This document shows positions 1 to 9,597 of a stretch of DNA of 48,248 nucleotides, piece by piece. Under the pieces are notes generated by a model. It worked only from the letters and a program-made list of their open reading frames with translations, did not search any database and was not told the origin of the DNA. The position numbers and the translations under genes are program-made. This stretch comes from an uncultured Prevotella sp. Lineage in GTDB: Bacteria; Bacteroidota; Bacteroidia; Bacteroidales; Bacteroidaceae. How positions within the stretch are numbered: position 1 is the stretch's first letter; every line of letters starts with the position of its first letter. The DNA lies in assembly GCA_900322095.1 (NCBI GenBank), contig ONYS01000003.1, positions 1 through 48,248 of the forward strand. The letters are read 5' to 3'.

Positions 1-85
1 AACACTACAAAGATACAAATAAAATGTTAAATAGCCAAGCAAAAACGATATTATTTTCTGATTATCAGAACGTTACATTTATTCA

Positions 86-1887
86 GTGAACACTATTTAG
101 ACGTACAGCATCTGAGCAAGCGTTTCGGCTCACAAATTATCTTCCACGACCTGTCGTTCTCGATCAGTGAAGGACAGAAAGTGGGACTCATAGCCAAAAA
201 TGGCACTGGCAAATCTACCCTCATGTCGATTCTGAATGGCAAAGAGGGATACGAGGAGGGCAGCATCATCTATCGCAACGACATCAAGCTGGGCTATCTG
301 GAACAGACTCCCCACTTCAATCCCGACGACAGCGTGCTGGATGCCTGCTTCAATCATCACGGCGACCCGGAGCGCGTGCTCAAGGCAAAGCAGATCCTCA
401 CACAGCTGCACATCCCCGACCTCGAACAGCCTATGAAGCAGCTCAGCGGCGGACAGCAGAAGCGCGTCGCTCTGGCCAACGTGCTGATCACGGAACCCGA
501 CTTCCTGATGCTGGATGAGCCCACCAACCATCTCGACCTGGAGATGATAGAATGGCTCGAGGGCTATCTGAAGCGGGGCAACAAGACGCTGTTCATGGTG
601 ACCCACGACAGATTCTTCCTCGACCGCGTATGCAACATCATCATGGAACTCGACGACCAGACGATATACACCTATCGGGGCAACTTCAGCTATTATCTGG
701 AAAAGCGCCAGGAGCGCATCGACAACACGCGGGCCAGCATTCAGCGGGCCAACAACCTCTATAGGAAAGAGCTGGAATGGATGCGCCGCCAGCCCCAGGC
801 GCGTGGCCACAAGGCCCGCTATCGTGAGGATGCCTTCTACGAGCTGGAGAACCGCGCCCATCAGCGTATTGAGGAACGGCAAGTGAGACTGAAGGCCAGC
901 AAGGTGTATATCGGAAGCAAGGTGTTTGAATGCCAATACGTCTCGAAAGCCTTTCCCGCCCGCGACGGTCAGCCGGAGAAAGTCATCCTGAAGGACTTCT
1001 ACTACAACTTTGCCCGCTTCGAGAAGATGGGTATCGTGGGCAACAACGGTACGGGAAAGTCCACCTTCATCAAGATGCTGCTCGGCATCATCCCGCCCGA
1101 CAGCGGACGGTTTGACGTCGGTGAGACCGTACGCTTCGGCTACTTCTCGCAGGAGGGATTGAAATTCAACGAACAGCAGAAGGTGATCGACGTCATCACC
1201 GACATTGCCGACTATATCGACTTGGGCGACCGCCGTATAACCGCCTCGCAGTTTCTGCAGTACTTCCTGTTCACTCCCGAGCAACAGCACAATTACGTGT
1301 ATAAGCTGAGTGGCGGCGAACGCAGAAAACTCTACCTCTGCACCGTACTGATGAAGAACCCCAACTTCCTCGTGCTCGACGAGCCCACCAACGACCTCGA
1401 CATCCAGACGCTCCAGGTGCTGGAAGAATACTTGCAGGATTTCCCGGGATGCGTGATCGTGGTGAGCCACGACCGGTATTTCATGGACAAGGTGGTGGAC
1501 CACATCCTCGTATTCAAGGGAGAAGGCGTCATCAAGGACTTCCCCGGCAACTACACGCAGTACCGTGAGTGGCAGCAGCTGAAGAGCAAGGAAGAGGAGG
1601 AACAGAAGAAGAAGAGCGCTAAGACGGAGAATTCACATCCGTCGAAGCCTGTCCATCATGATTCGTCCCGCCGGCTGAGCTATAAGGAAAAGCGGGAGCT
1701 GGAGCAACTGACCACGGAGATTGAGCAATTGGAGAAAGAGCAGAAAGAGATTGAGGAGAAGCTGTGCTCTGGCACGCTCAGCATCGATGAGCTGACCGAG
1801 AAGAGCAAGCGCCTGCCTGAGATCAAAGACCTGCTCGACGAGAAAGAGATGAGGTGGCTGGAACTGTCGGAAATCCAGGATTCATAA
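86..1887 (+). CDS. ABC-F family ATPase (Uup-like), start disturbed
   Basis: This is a soluble ABC-F protein with two nucleotide-binding domains and no membrane segment; the family acts on ribosomes or in Uup-type genome maintenance. The first domain has Walker A NGTGKST, signature LSGGQQKR and Walker B LMLDEPTNHLD. The second has GNNGTGKST, LSGGERRK and VLDEPTNDLD. An arm-like linker lies between them, and a charged C-terminal coiled coil of about 70 residues recalls Uup. The open frame runs from the stop at 28-30 to 1887, but the first ATG/GTG/TTG in it is the GTG at 181, which would remove the first beta strands. The frame before it (from 94) reads YLDVQHLSKRFG, a normal ABC-F N-terminus. 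The GTG at 86 would give V-N-T-Y-L-D if one base were added near 91-94. I therefore infer a one-base frameshift, or less likely a rare start codon. The ATPase call is secure; the start is not. Confidence 0.85.
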
Positions 1888-1900
1888 TCTTCCCTAGTGC

Positions 1901-1955
1901 TGATGCATAGTGCATGAGAAGTAAGGCTCTGCAGCCTACTATGCACTATGCATCA
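1901..1955. terminator. Perfect 15-bp inverted repeat after the ABC-F gene
   Basis: Arms 1901-1915 and 1941-1955 are perfectly complementary (TGATGCATAGTGCAT and its complement) around a 25-nt loop. There is no strong T tract, so it could be a transcript-end hairpin or an intergenic palindromic repeat. It lies between the ABC-F gene and rarA. Confidence 0.5.
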
Positions 1956-2018
1956 TGCTTTTGATGTTAAACAAAAATTAAATTTCAACTACCACTATCC
2001 GAATTAGCGATTTATTAT

Positions 2019-2026
2019 TAAATTTG
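2019..2026 (+). promoter_or_regulatory. Candidate -7 box upstream of rarA
   Basis: TAAATTTG matches the Bacteroidota -7 consensus TAnnTTTG and sits 36 nt before the rarA ATG. No convincing TTTG -33 element is seen at the right distance. Confidence 0.45.
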
Positions 2027-2061
2027 CATTTAAACAAATCGAATAACGGCAGAAAAAAGAC

Positions 2062-3333
2062 ATGAGTGAACCTTTAGCAGAGAGAATGCGACCACAAACA
2101 TTGGACGACTACGTAGGCCAGCAGCACCTTGTTGGCCAGGGTGCAGTGCTCCGGAAAATGATTGATTCCGGACGCATCCATTCGTTCATCCTTTGGGGTC
2201 CGCCGGGAGTCGGCAAGACAACTCTGGCACGGATCATCGCCCATCAGCTGAAGGTACCCTTCTATACGCTGTCGGCCGTGACGAGCGGAGTAAAGGAGGT
2301 GAGAGAGGTGATCGACAGAGCCAAGAACAGCACGTTCTTCAACACGGTCTCCCCCATCCTCTTCATCGACGAGATCCATCGCTTCTCGAAGTCGCAGCAG
2401 GACACCCTGCTGGGCGCTGTGGAGCGCGGTACGGTGACCCTCATCGGCGCCACGACCGAGAACCCCAGCTTTGAAGTCATCCGCCCCCTGCTCTCGCGCT
2501 GCCAGCTCTACGTGCTGAAGCCGCTGGAGAAGGACGACCTCATGACCTTGCTCAACAGGGCCATCACGCAGGACGTGGAACTGAAGCAGAAGCACATCGA
2601 ACTGAAGGAGACGGGCGCCATCATGCGCTACAGCGGAGGAGACGCCCGCAAGCTGCTCAACATTCTGGAGCTCGTTGTCGACGCGGCCGAAGCGGACGAC
2701 ATCGTCATCACCGACGAGATGGTGGAGCAGCGCCTGCAGACCAATCCCCTGGCCTACGACAAGCAGGGCGACATGCACTACGACATCATCTCGGCTTTCA
2801 TCAAGAGCATCCGCGGCAGCGATCCCGATGCGGCGCTCTACTATCTGGCCCGAATGATTGAGGGCGGCGAGGACCCGAAGTTCATCGCCCGCCGGCTGGT
2901 GATCAGTGCCTCGGAGGATATCGGTCTGGCCAATCCCAACGCGCTGCTCCTGGCCAATGCCGCCTTCGACGCCGTGGACAAGATAGGCTGGCCCGAGGGC
3001 AGAATTCCGCTGGCCGAGGCTACCGTGTACCTCGCCACGTCGCGCAAGAGCAACTCAGCCTATCTGGGCATCGACGCCGCCCTGCAGCTGGTACGCCGAA
3101 CGGGCAACCTGCCTGTGCCCCTCCATCTGCGCAATGCCCCGACGAAGCTCATGGAACAGCTCGGCTATCACGACGGCTACAAGTATGCCCACGACTACCC
3201 GGGAAACTTTGTGGTGCAGCAGTACCTCCCAGACGGCGTAAAGGACGAGCGCATCTGGCACGCCCAGCACTCACCGATGGAAGAGAAGCTCTATCAGCAA
3301 ATGCTGAATTGCTGGGGAGAAAGGTTCAAGTGA
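2062..3333 (+). CDS. rarA: Replication-associated recombination protein A (AAA+ ATPase)
   Basis: RarA/MgsA acts at stalled replication forks as an AAA+ ATPase related to clamp-loader subunits and to RuvB. The 423-aa length fits the family. Visible motifs are Walker A GPPGVGKT at residues 46-53, Walker B ILFIDE at 99-104, sensor-1 TTEN at 131-134 and an arginine-finger-type LLSR ending at R146. The C-terminal half carries the helical and tetramerisation region with SARKSNSAYL-like family features (here TSRKSNSAYLGID). The ATG at 2062 starts MSEPLAERMRP, typical of RarA, and lies 36 nt after a TAnnTTTG box. It is probably monocistronic, with 208 bp to the next gene. Alternative clamp-loader assignments are unlikely because of the C-terminal region. 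Confidence 0.95.
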   Translation: MSEPLAERMRPQTLDDYVGQQHLVGQGAVLRKMIDSGRIHSFILWGPPGVGKTTLARIIAHQLKVPFYTLSAVTSGVKEVREVIDRAKNSTFFNTVSPILFIDEIHRFSKSQQDTLLGAVERGTVTLIGATTENPSFEVIRPLLSRCQLYVLKPLEKDDLMTLLNRAITQDVELKQKHIELKETGAIMRYSGGDARKLLNILELVVDAAEADDIVITDEMVEQRLQTNPLAYDKQGDMHYDIISAFIKSIRGSDPDAALYYLARMIEGGEDPKFIARRLVISASEDIGLANPNALLLANAAFDAVDKIGWPEGRIPLAEATVYLATSRKSNSAYLGIDAALQLVRRTGNLPVPLHLRNAPTKLMEQLGYHDGYKYAHDYPGNFVVQQYLPDGVKDERIWHAQHSPMEEKLYQQMLNCWGERFK

Positions 3334-3541
3334 GTCTCTTTCTTTTAAGTTCTTGAGTTTGTGAGCCTTTAGTTTGTGAGGTGAAGGAAGAGAGCGAGGG
3401 GCTGAAGTATTGAACAATTTTAAACTGCTTAAGTCAATGATTTACTGTAGTTTTCGAGCTTTAAGTTCGTTCAGTACTTGAGGCGACAGAGAGTCAGGAA
3501 CATTCAATTTTGAAACATTAAAAACATTAGATATAAAGACA

Positions 3542-4495
3542 ATGAAAATAGTAGTACTCGACGGATATGCCGCCAATCCAGGTGACCTGTCATGGGATGG
3601 ATTCAAGGAGTTAGGAGAACTGACCGTGTATCCCCGCTCAAAACGCGAGGAAGTTGTGGAGCGTGCCAAAGACGCTGAAGTCGTTCTGACCAACAAGGTG
3701 GGATTCGACGATGAGCTGATGAGCCAGTTGCCCAAACTGAAATATATCGGCGTGCTGGCCACGGGCTACAACATCATCGATACTGCAGCCGCCAAGAAGC
3801 GCGGTATCGTAGTGACCAACATTCCGTCATACAGCACCATGTCGGTGGCGCAGATGGTGTTCGCCCATATCCTCAACATCACCAACCACGTGGCCCACTA
3901 TGCCGATGCCACACGCCAGGGCGTATGGAGCAGTAAGCCCGACTTCTGCTATTGGGATACGCCACTGCCAGAGTTGGCTGGTAAGACGCTGGGAATCGTT
4001 GGCTTAGGCCATATCGGCAAAACCGTTGCTCAAATCGCCCACTGCTTCGGCATGTACATCTCTGCCTACACGAGCAAGAACTCATCCGACCTGCCCGAGT
4101 GGATTCAGAAGACCACGATAGACGGACTCTTTGCCGTGAGCGACATTCTCACGCTCCACTGCCCCTTGACGCCCGAGACGCGCGAGCTGGTCAACAAGCA
4201 GACGCTGGCCAAGATGCGCAAGGGAGCCATTATCATCAATACCGGACGCGGTCCGCTGGTCAATGAGGCCGACGTGGCCGAAGCCCTGAAGAGCGGTAAG
4301 CTGGCCGCCTACGGAGCCGACGTGATGTGCTCCGAGCCCCCATCGAAGGATAATCCCCTGCTCGCTCAACCTCATGCCTTCCTCACGCCCCACGTGGCCT
4401 GGGCCACCTTTGAGGCTAGAACCCGACTGATGGACATCGCGCTGGGCAACGTTAAAGCGTTTGTTGAGGGAGCACCAACTAACGTAGTGGGATAA
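3542..4495 (+). CDS. D-2-hydroxyacid dehydrogenase (NAD-dependent)
   Basis: This 317-aa protein belongs to the D-isomer-specific 2-hydroxyacid dehydrogenases, which interconvert 2-oxo acids and D-2-hydroxy acids in the cytoplasm. The Rossmann motif VGLGHIG lies at residues 153-159. The expected catalytic triad is present: R236 in NTGRGPL, E265 in MCSEPP and H284 in LTPHVAW. The sequence most resembles hydroxypyruvate reductase/glycerate dehydrogenases (HprA-like), but substrate cannot be read from sequence. The ATG at 3542 gives a normal N-terminus, MKIVVLDGYA. The TRIC channel gene starts 10 bp downstream, so the two are probably co-transcribed. The 208 bp upstream are AT-rich with no clear promoter that I can defend. 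Confidence 0.88.
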   Translation: MKIVVLDGYAANPGDLSWDGFKELGELTVYPRSKREEVVERAKDAEVVLTNKVGFDDELMSQLPKLKYIGVLATGYNIIDTAAAKKRGIVVTNIPSYSTMSVAQMVFAHILNITNHVAHYADATRQGVWSSKPDFCYWDTPLPELAGKTLGIVGLGHIGKTVAQIAHCFGMYISAYTSKNSSDLPEWIQKTTIDGLFAVSDILTLHCPLTPETRELVNKQTLAKMRKGAIIINTGRGPLVNEADVAEALKSGKLAAYGADVMCSEPPSKDNPLLAQPHAFLTPHVAWATFEARTRLMDIALGNVKAFVEGAPTNVVG

Positions 4496-4505
4496 AGCAC
4501 AACGT

Positions 4506-5162
4506 ATGATAGTACATTTTGCAGACCCCGAGCTTGTTCACAGTCTGCAACGAATCATTGAGTTTCTCGGAACTTTCGCCTTCGCCATCTCAGGCATCCG
4601 CCATGCCGCTGCCCAACACTTCGACTGGTTCGGAGGGTTCGTGTGCGGCATTGCGGTGGCCATTGGCGGAGGTACCATCCGGGATGTGATGCTTGGCCAA
4701 ACCCCGTTCTGGATGACCTCGCCCATGTATATCCTCTGTACGGCGCTGGCCCAGGTGTTCGTGGTGCTCTTCGCCCACTATCTGAAGCGACTCGACAATG
4801 CATGGTTTGCCTTCGACACCCTGGGACTGGCCCTCTTCACGATTGCCGGTATACAGAAGACGCTCTCGTGCGGTCATCCCTTCTGGGTGGCTATCATCAT
4901 GGGCTGCATCACGGGTGCCGCAGGAGGCGTGATCAGAGACATCCTGCTCAACAAGGTACCGGTGATCTTCCACAAAGAGATCTACGCCATGGCCAGCGTG
5001 GCCGGAGGACTGCTCTACTGGGCCATGTTCAAGATGGGCATAAGCCTTCCCGTGACCGTGATCACCGTCTTCCTGCTGATCTGCATCATCCGCTTCCTGG
5101 CTGTTAAATACCACATCTCCCTGCCCATACTGAAGAGCGAGGAAAGTGAGGGTAATTCATAA
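4506..5162 (+). CDS. TRIC cation channel / UPF0126 family membrane protein
   Basis: A 218-aa integral membrane protein with about seven hydrophobic segments. The internal duplication typical of the UPF0126 (YadS/YicG) family, related to trimeric intracellular cation channels, is visible as GGGTIRD at residues 54-60 and GGVIRD at 140-145, each followed by a conserved PFW/PVIF segment. The predicted role is a potassium or other cation channel in the inner membrane; some relatives have been linked to glycine uptake, so the solute is uncertain. The ATG at 4506 is 10 bp after the dehydrogenase. The last codons and the stop (AAT TCA TAA) are formed by the first copy of an AATTCAT tandem repeat, so the C-terminus has been set by repeat DNA. 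Confidence 0.85.
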   Translation: MIVHFADPELVHSLQRIIEFLGTFAFAISGIRHAAAQHFDWFGGFVCGIAVAIGGGTIRDVMLGQTPFWMTSPMYILCTALAQVFVVLFAHYLKRLDNAWFAFDTLGLALFTIAGIQKTLSCGHPFWVAIIMGCITGAAGGVIRDILLNKVPVIFHKEIYAMASVAGGLLYWAMFKMGISLPVTVITVFLLICIIRFLAVKYHISLPILKSEESEGNS

Positions 5163-5216
5163 TTCATAATTCATAATTGGCTGCGCGGTGAATTATTCAT
5201 TATGGGCTGCGCGGTG
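5153..5216. repeat. AATTCAT tandem repeats and 26-bp direct repeat
   Basis: Three copies of AATTCAT plus a partial fourth (about 5154-5178) are followed by two copies of GGCTGCGCGGTG at 5179-5190 and 5205-5216, spaced 26 bp apart with related AT-rich leaders. The array overlaps the end of the channel gene. No open frame or known element is apparent. Confidence 0.7.
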
Positions 5217-5305
5217 CAAGGGCAAAGAATGATGGGCAGCAAGGCCCGATGATGCCGGCTAGGGCCAAAATATGCTTTATACATAATGTATTAAGCATTT
5301 TATTT

Positions 5306-5336
5306 TTTGCATTACAGAATATATTTCTTAATTTTG
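5306..5336 (+). promoter_or_regulatory. Bacteroidota-type promoter for the DMP19-smpB-metH operon
   Basis: A -33 TTTG (5306-5309) and a -7 box TAATTTTG (5329-5336) are separated by 19 nt, the expected spacing. The first gene of the operon starts 49 nt after the -7 box. Confidence 0.7.
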
Positions 5337-5385
5337 CACGGTAGAAAACGGTATTGGGATATAAGACAACACAATAACAGAAGTT

Positions 5386-5889
5386 ATGATCAAAGCAACG
5401 ATAACGGATGATGCTCTGCGCAAGGCAGCCCAGGAAGGCACTTATTCCTTCATCAAGGCTGTAGCTGACGCCCTCCACGAAGCCATCGGCGGAGAGTTGA
5501 CCGCCGAAAACATGCAGGAACTCAACGCCGACCAGATCACCCTGATTGGTTTTATGGCCCTCCACGACGAGGTGATGGACGGAGGATTCGTACAGCTCAT
5601 CCACAATGGCTGGGGAGGCTTCATCTTCCTCAACCCGTTTGCCAAGGCCATGCGGCTCTGGGGCGTCGACCAACTCGCCACGATGGTCAACAAGGGTCAT
5701 AAGCTGTATTCCAAATACCATAAGGAGATAGAGCGCGACTGCACCGGCGAGGAGTTCATGGCTCTCTTTGAAAAGTTCCCCGAGTTTGACGACCTCGACG
5801 ATGCATTCGTGGAAAATGAGGAGGAACTCACCGATCAGGCCGCTCACTATGTGGACGACCATTTGTCCAATTTCGTAACAATCGTATGA
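5386..5889 (+). CDS. DMP19-like (DUF4375) protein
   Basis: A 167-aa acidic protein with no signal peptide or membrane segment. The central part ([21 protein letters not shown], followed by [12 protein letters not shown]) resembles the DMP19/DUF4375 family. The family is named after the Neisseria DNA mimic protein DMP19, which sequesters a transcription factor by imitating DNA charge; that function cannot be assumed here. The C-terminal third is rich in Asp and Glu ([20 protein letters not shown]). It is the first gene after a good promoter, and its stop overlaps the smpB start by 4 bp (ATGA), so translation is probably coupled. Family assignment is by recall of the motif. Confidence 0.7.
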   Translation: MIKATITDDALRKAAQEGTYSFIKAVADALHEAIGGELTAENMQELNADQITLIGFMALHDEVMDGGFVQLIHNGWGGFIFLNPFAKAMRLWGVDQLATMVNKGHKLYSKYHKEIERDCTGEEFMALFEKFPEFDDLDDAFVENEEELTDQAAHYVDDHLSNFVTIV

Positions 5890-6365
5890 ACAAGCAAGAA
5901 CAAGAAATAAGAAAGAAAAGTCCGATTCAGATCAAGAACAAGAAGGCTTCGTTTGAATACTTCTTTGTCGACACCTATACGGCGGGAATCGTGCTCACCG
6001 GAACGGAAATCAAGAGCATCCGCAACGGCAAGGCCTCGCTCGTCGATACCTACTGCACGATATACAACGGCGAGATATGGGTAAAGAACATGTACGTAGC
6101 CCCCTACTTCTATGGTAGCTTTGCCAATCCCTCCGTGCGCCGCGACCGTAAGCTGCTGCTCACCAAGCGTGAGATCAAGAAGCTGCAGGAGGCCGAGAAG
6201 ACGCCCGGTCTGACCATCGTCCCCACCCTTGTCTTCATCGACGAGCACGGAAGAGCCAAGATGGACATCGCTCTCGCCAGAGGTAAGAAGCTCTACGACA
6301 AGCGCCAGACGCTGCGCGAGAAAGAGGACCGGCGCGAGATGGACCGGGCAAGAAAGAACTTTTGA
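5886..6365 (+). CDS. smpB: SsrA-binding protein SmpB
   Basis: SmpB binds tmRNA and delivers it to stalled ribosomes for trans-translation. The 159-aa length is normal. Family hallmarks are the OB-fold segment with GTEIKSIR and GKASL, then [12 protein letters not shown], the [15 protein letters not shown] segment, [26 protein letters not shown] and a basic C-terminal tail ([14 protein letters not shown]) that becomes helical in the decoding centre. It overlaps the upstream DMP19-like gene by 4 bp, and the metH ATG follows 8 bp after its stop. The tmRNA gene itself is not in this window. Confidence 0.97.
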   Translation: MNKQEQEIRKKSPIQIKNKKASFEYFFVDTYTAGIVLTGTEIKSIRNGKASLVDTYCTIYNGEIWVKNMYVAPYFYGSFANPSVRRDRKLLLTKREIKKLQEAEKTPGLTIVPTLVFIDEHGRAKMDIALARGKKLYDKRQTLREKEDRREMDRARKNF

Positions 6366-6373
6366 ACACCATT

Positions 6374-9121
6374 ATGACAATTCAGGAAACTGCCGAACAT
6401 AAAATCATCGTACTTGACGGCGCTCTGGGCACACGAATCCAGCGCTATGGGCTCACGGAAGCCGACTTCCGCGGAGAACGGTTCAAGGACCTGCCGGGAC
6501 AGATGAAAGGCAACAACGATATGCTCTGTCTGACCCGCCCCGACGTTGTGGCCGAAATCCATCATAAGTATCTCGAGGCCGGTGCCGACCTGATTGAGAC
6601 CAATACGTTCTCATCACAGCGCATCTCACAGGCCGACTACGGATTGCAGGATGTGGCCGCCGAGATGGCCCTCGAGGGAGCCAGGATCGCCCGCCGCGCA
6701 GCCGACGAATGGTCTACGCCCGAGTGGCCGCGCTTTGTGGCAGGCAGCATGGGTCCCACCAACCGCATGCTCTCCATGAGCGACGACGTGAACAATCCTG
6801 CAGCCCGTGCCATCACTTACGACGAATTGCTGGCAGCCTTCAGGGAGCAGGCCATTGCACTGCTCGAGGGAGGTGTGGACACGCTTCTCGTCGAGACCTG
6901 CTTCGACACGCTCAATGCCAAGTGCGCTGTCGACGCAACCCGCCAGGCCATGAGCAAGGTGGGACGCGAGGTGCCGGTCATGGTGAGCGTCACCTTCAGC
7001 GACAATTCGGGCAGAACCCTGAGCGGACAAGACCTCGATGCCTTCATGACCAGCATGGAGCCATTGGGGCTTTGGTCTTTAGGACTGAACTGCGGACTGG
7101 GCGCGCGCCAGATGAAGCCCTACGTGGAACAGATGGCAGCCAAGGCCACGACGCTCGTCAGCGCCTATCCCAACGCCGGACTGCCCAATGCCATGGGCGA
7201 ATACGACGAGACGGCCGAGAGCATGGCTGCTGAGATGAAAGAATTCCTCGACGAGGGACTGCTGAACATCATCGGCGGCTGCTGTGGAACCGACGAGGAC
7301 TTCATCCGGCTCTTTGCCGATATGGCCAAAGGCAGGGCTCCCAGAAAGAGGAAGCAGAGCAATGGTCGTCTGCGTCTATCAGGATTGGACATGCTGGAAA
7401 AGACCGACGACATCAACTTCGTCAATGTCGGTGAGCGCTGCAATGTTGCCGGTTCGCGCAAATTCCTGCGGCTCATCAATGAGAAGAACTACGACGAGGC
7501 CCTGGGCATAGCCCGCAAGCAGGTGGCCGACGGAGCCCTCGTCATCGACATCAATATGGACGACGCCCTGCTCGATGCCCGCAAGGAGATGACGACATTT
7601 CTCAACCTCATCGCCTCGGAGCCCGAGATTGCCAAAGTGCCCATCATGATCGACTCCTCCGACTGGGGCGTGATCATGGCCGCGCTGAAGTGCTGTCAGG
7701 GCAAGAGCATCGTCAACTCCATCTCGCTCAAGGAAGGTGAGGAGGTGTTTCTCAGCCATGCCCGCGATGTCAAGCACATGGGAGCGGCCGTGGTGGTGAT
7801 GCTCTTCGACGAGCAAGGCCAGGCCGTGAGCTATGAGCGCAAGATAGAGATTGCCCAGCGAAGCTATGAACTGCTCACCCAACAGGCAGGCATGGCCGAC
7901 TGCGACATCATCTTCGACCCCAATATTCTCTCGATAGCAACCGGTATGGAGGAGCACGACAGCTATGCCCTCGACTACATCCGCGCTGCCGAATGGATCA
8001 GGAAGCACTATCCCCTTTGCCACATCAGCGGCGGAGTGAGCAACCTGAGCTTCTCGTTCCGCGGCAACAACTATATCCGTGAGGCCATGCACGCCGTATT
8101 CCTCTACCATGCCATCCAGCACGGTATGGACTTCGGCATCGTGAATCCCTCTACCAAAGTCACCTACAGCGATATTCCGTCCGACCAGTTGGTCATTCTT
8201 GAAGACGCCATCCTCAACCGCCGCAAAGGGGCTTCGGAAGACCTCATCAAGCTTGCCACGAAACTGAAGGAGGAGCTGTCGGGAAAAGGTCCGTCCACAG
8301 CAGGCGGTCAGGCCGATGAATGGAGAAGCGGTAGTTTGGAAGACCGCCTGAAATACGCCCTCCGGAAAGGCATCGGCGATTGGCTCGAGCCCGACCTGAA
8401 CGAGGCTTTGGGCCAATACGACAAGGCCATCGACATCATTGAGGGTCCGCTCATGGATGGCATGAACGAGGTGGGCGACCTCTTTGGACAGGGTAAGATA
8501 TTCTTGCCCCAAGTGGTAAAAACCGCTCGCACCATGCGGCAGGCCGTGGACTTCCTCCAGCCCTATATCGAGGCCGACAAGACCGAGGAGAAGTCATCGG
8601 CCGGAAAGATTGTCCTTGCCACCGTCAAAGGCGACGTCCACGACATCGGGAAGAACATCGTCGGCGTAGTGCTCGCCTGCAACAACTTCGACATAACCGA
8701 TTTGGGCATCATGGTCCCAGCCGAGAAGATTGTCGAGACAGCCATCAAGGAACATGCCGATCTCGTAGGTCTGAGCGGTCTCATCACTCCCTCACTGACC
8801 GAGATGGTAAACGTGGCCCGGCTGATGAACGAGTCGGGGCTGGGGATTCCTCTCTTCGTGGGCGGTGCGGCCACCAACAAGACCCACGCAGCGCTGAAGA
8901 TCCAGCCGGCCTATGAAGGACCGGTGGTATGGATCAAGGACGCTGCCCAGATTGTCGGCGTGGCCAATGCCCTGCTCTCCGAGTCATCCCGCAGGCCATT
9001 CATCAATAAGCTGAATGAAGACTATGAGCGGCTCCGCAACGAGTATCACGACAAGCAGCAGAAGTTGATGGGAATCGAGCAGGCCAGACGCAACAAGTTG
9101 AATCTGTTTAATGACAAATAA
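6374..9121 (+). CDS. metH: Cobalamin-dependent methionine synthase lacking the activation domain
   Basis: MetH transfers the methyl group of methyltetrahydrofolate to homocysteine through cobalamin. I chose the ATG at 6374 ([10 protein letters not shown], 915 aa) rather than the in-frame TTG at 6362, which would overlap smpB. The homocysteine domain has the zinc ligands C240, C303 and C304. The pterin domain starts near [16 protein letters not shown]. The cobalamin domain has GDVHDIGKN with the cobalt ligand H756. The protein ends soon after the cobalamin domain (NKLNLFNDK), so the C-terminal AdoMet-binding reactivation domain of about 330 residues found in the E. coli enzyme is absent. A separate activation protein elsewhere is the expected solution. 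No cobalamin riboswitch is seen, as the gene is internal to an operon. Confidence 0.95.
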   Translation: MTIQETAEHKIIVLDGALGTRIQRYGLTEADFRGERFKDLPGQMKGNNDMLCLTRPDVVAEIHHKYLEAGADLIETNTFSSQRISQADYGLQDVAAEMALEGARIARRAADEWSTPEWPRFVAGSMGPTNRMLSMSDDVNNPAARAITYDELLAAFREQAIALLEGGVDTLLVETCFDTLNAKCAVDATRQAMSKVGREVPVMVSVTFSDNSGRTLSGQDLDAFMTSMEPLGLWSLGLNCGLGARQMKPYVEQMAAKATTLVSAYPNAGLPNAMGEYDETAESMAAEMKEFLDEGLLNIIGGCCGTDEDFIRLFADMAKGRAPRKRKQSNGRLRLSGLDMLEKTDDINFVNVGERCNVAGSRKFLRLINEKNYDEALGIARKQVADGALVIDINMDDALLDARKEMTTFLNLIASEPEIAKVPIMIDSSDWGVIMAALKCCQGKSIVNSISLKEGEEVFLSHARDVKHMGAAVVVMLFDEQGQAVSYERKIEIAQRSYELLTQQAGMADCDIIFDPNILSIATGMEEHDSYALDYIRAAEWIRKHYPLCHISGGVSNLSFSFRGNNYIREAMHAVFLYHAIQHGMDFGIVNPSTKVTYSDIPSDQLVILEDAILNRRKGASEDLIKLATKLKEELSGKGPSTAGGQADEWRSGSLEDRLKYALRKGIGDWLEPDLNEALGQYDKAIDIIEGPLMDGMNEVGDLFGQGKIFLPQVVKTARTMRQAVDFLQPYIEADKTEEKSSAGKIVLATVKGDVHDIGKNIVGVVLACNNFDITDLGIMVPAEKIVETAIKEHADLVGLSGLITPSLTEMVNVARLMNESGLGIPLFVGGAATNKTHAALKIQPAYEGPVVWIKDAAQIVGVANALLSESSRRPFINKLNEDYERLRNEYHDKQQKLMGIEQARRNKLNLFNDK

Positions 9122-9129
9122 TTCATCGT

Positions 9130-9528
9130 ATGAAGAAATTCTTATTGATATTCCTGTGCAACATGACGGCCCTCATGGCCCAAGCACAAATAGAGATATG
9201 GAGCACCATTGCCAAGGCTCCAAGGGATATGCAGACCACCGACTACGGCAAGGCTGAGCCACTGACGCTCGACATCATCAAGGATGGAAGCCGGCAAGTG
9301 CTCGTGGATACAGCCCGCTATGTGGTGGAGAGCATCGACCGCGAGATCAATACCGACTCAATAAAGAGCACGGAGCTCAGCGCCACGGACTGGAAAGGCG
9401 ATGAGTATGTCTTCAAGTTCAACCGCGACCTCTATGCTGAGAGTCCCCTCATGCGCTTCTGCGTGATTATGTTCGCTGCCAACAATCCTTATCAGTGGAC
9501 TTATTTCTTTTGTAAAGAACCAAAATAA
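9130..9528 (+). CDS. Small secreted protein of unknown function
   Basis: A 132-aa protein with a clear N-terminal signal peptide (MKKFLLIFLCNMTALMAQA, probable cleavage after AQA). The mature part of about 110 residues is polar, with a C-terminal YQWTYFF segment and two Cys residues. No lipobox and no domain that I recognise. It begins 8 bp after the metH stop, so it is probably co-transcribed, but its context gives no function. A hairpin at 9539-9573 follows before map. Confidence 0.6.
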   Translation: MKKFLLIFLCNMTALMAQAQIEIWSTIAKAPRDMQTTDYGKAEPLTLDIIKDGSRQVLVDTARYVVESIDREINTDSIKSTELSATDWKGDEYVFKFNRDLYAESPLMRFCVIMFAANNPYQWTYFFCKEPK

Positions 9529-9538
9529 AACAACATTC

Positions 9539-9573
9539 GGCCTCGAATCCCTTAAACGATGGGATGAGAGGCC
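9539..9573 (+). terminator. Hairpin between the small secreted protein gene and map
   Basis: GGCCTCGAATCCC (9539-9551) pairs with GGGATGAGAGGCC (9561-9573) except for a 2-nt internal mismatch, with a 9-nt loop. No T tract follows, so it may be an attenuator, a processing site or a weak terminator rather than a true end. It lies 24 nt before the map ATG. Confidence 0.45.
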
Positions 9574-9597
9574 TCATAATTAAAGATATATAATAAA

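Noticed and set aside
130-1503. Long antisense open frame of 457 codons opposite the ABC-F gene
   Set aside because: It mirrors the conserved ABC-F coding frame, has no promoter or recognised domain, and such antisense frames are a by-product of GC-biased codon use.
6362-6376. TTG start for MetH overlapping smpB
   Set aside because: The ATG at 6374 gives the expected N-terminus; the TTG adds only four residues and overlaps smpB.
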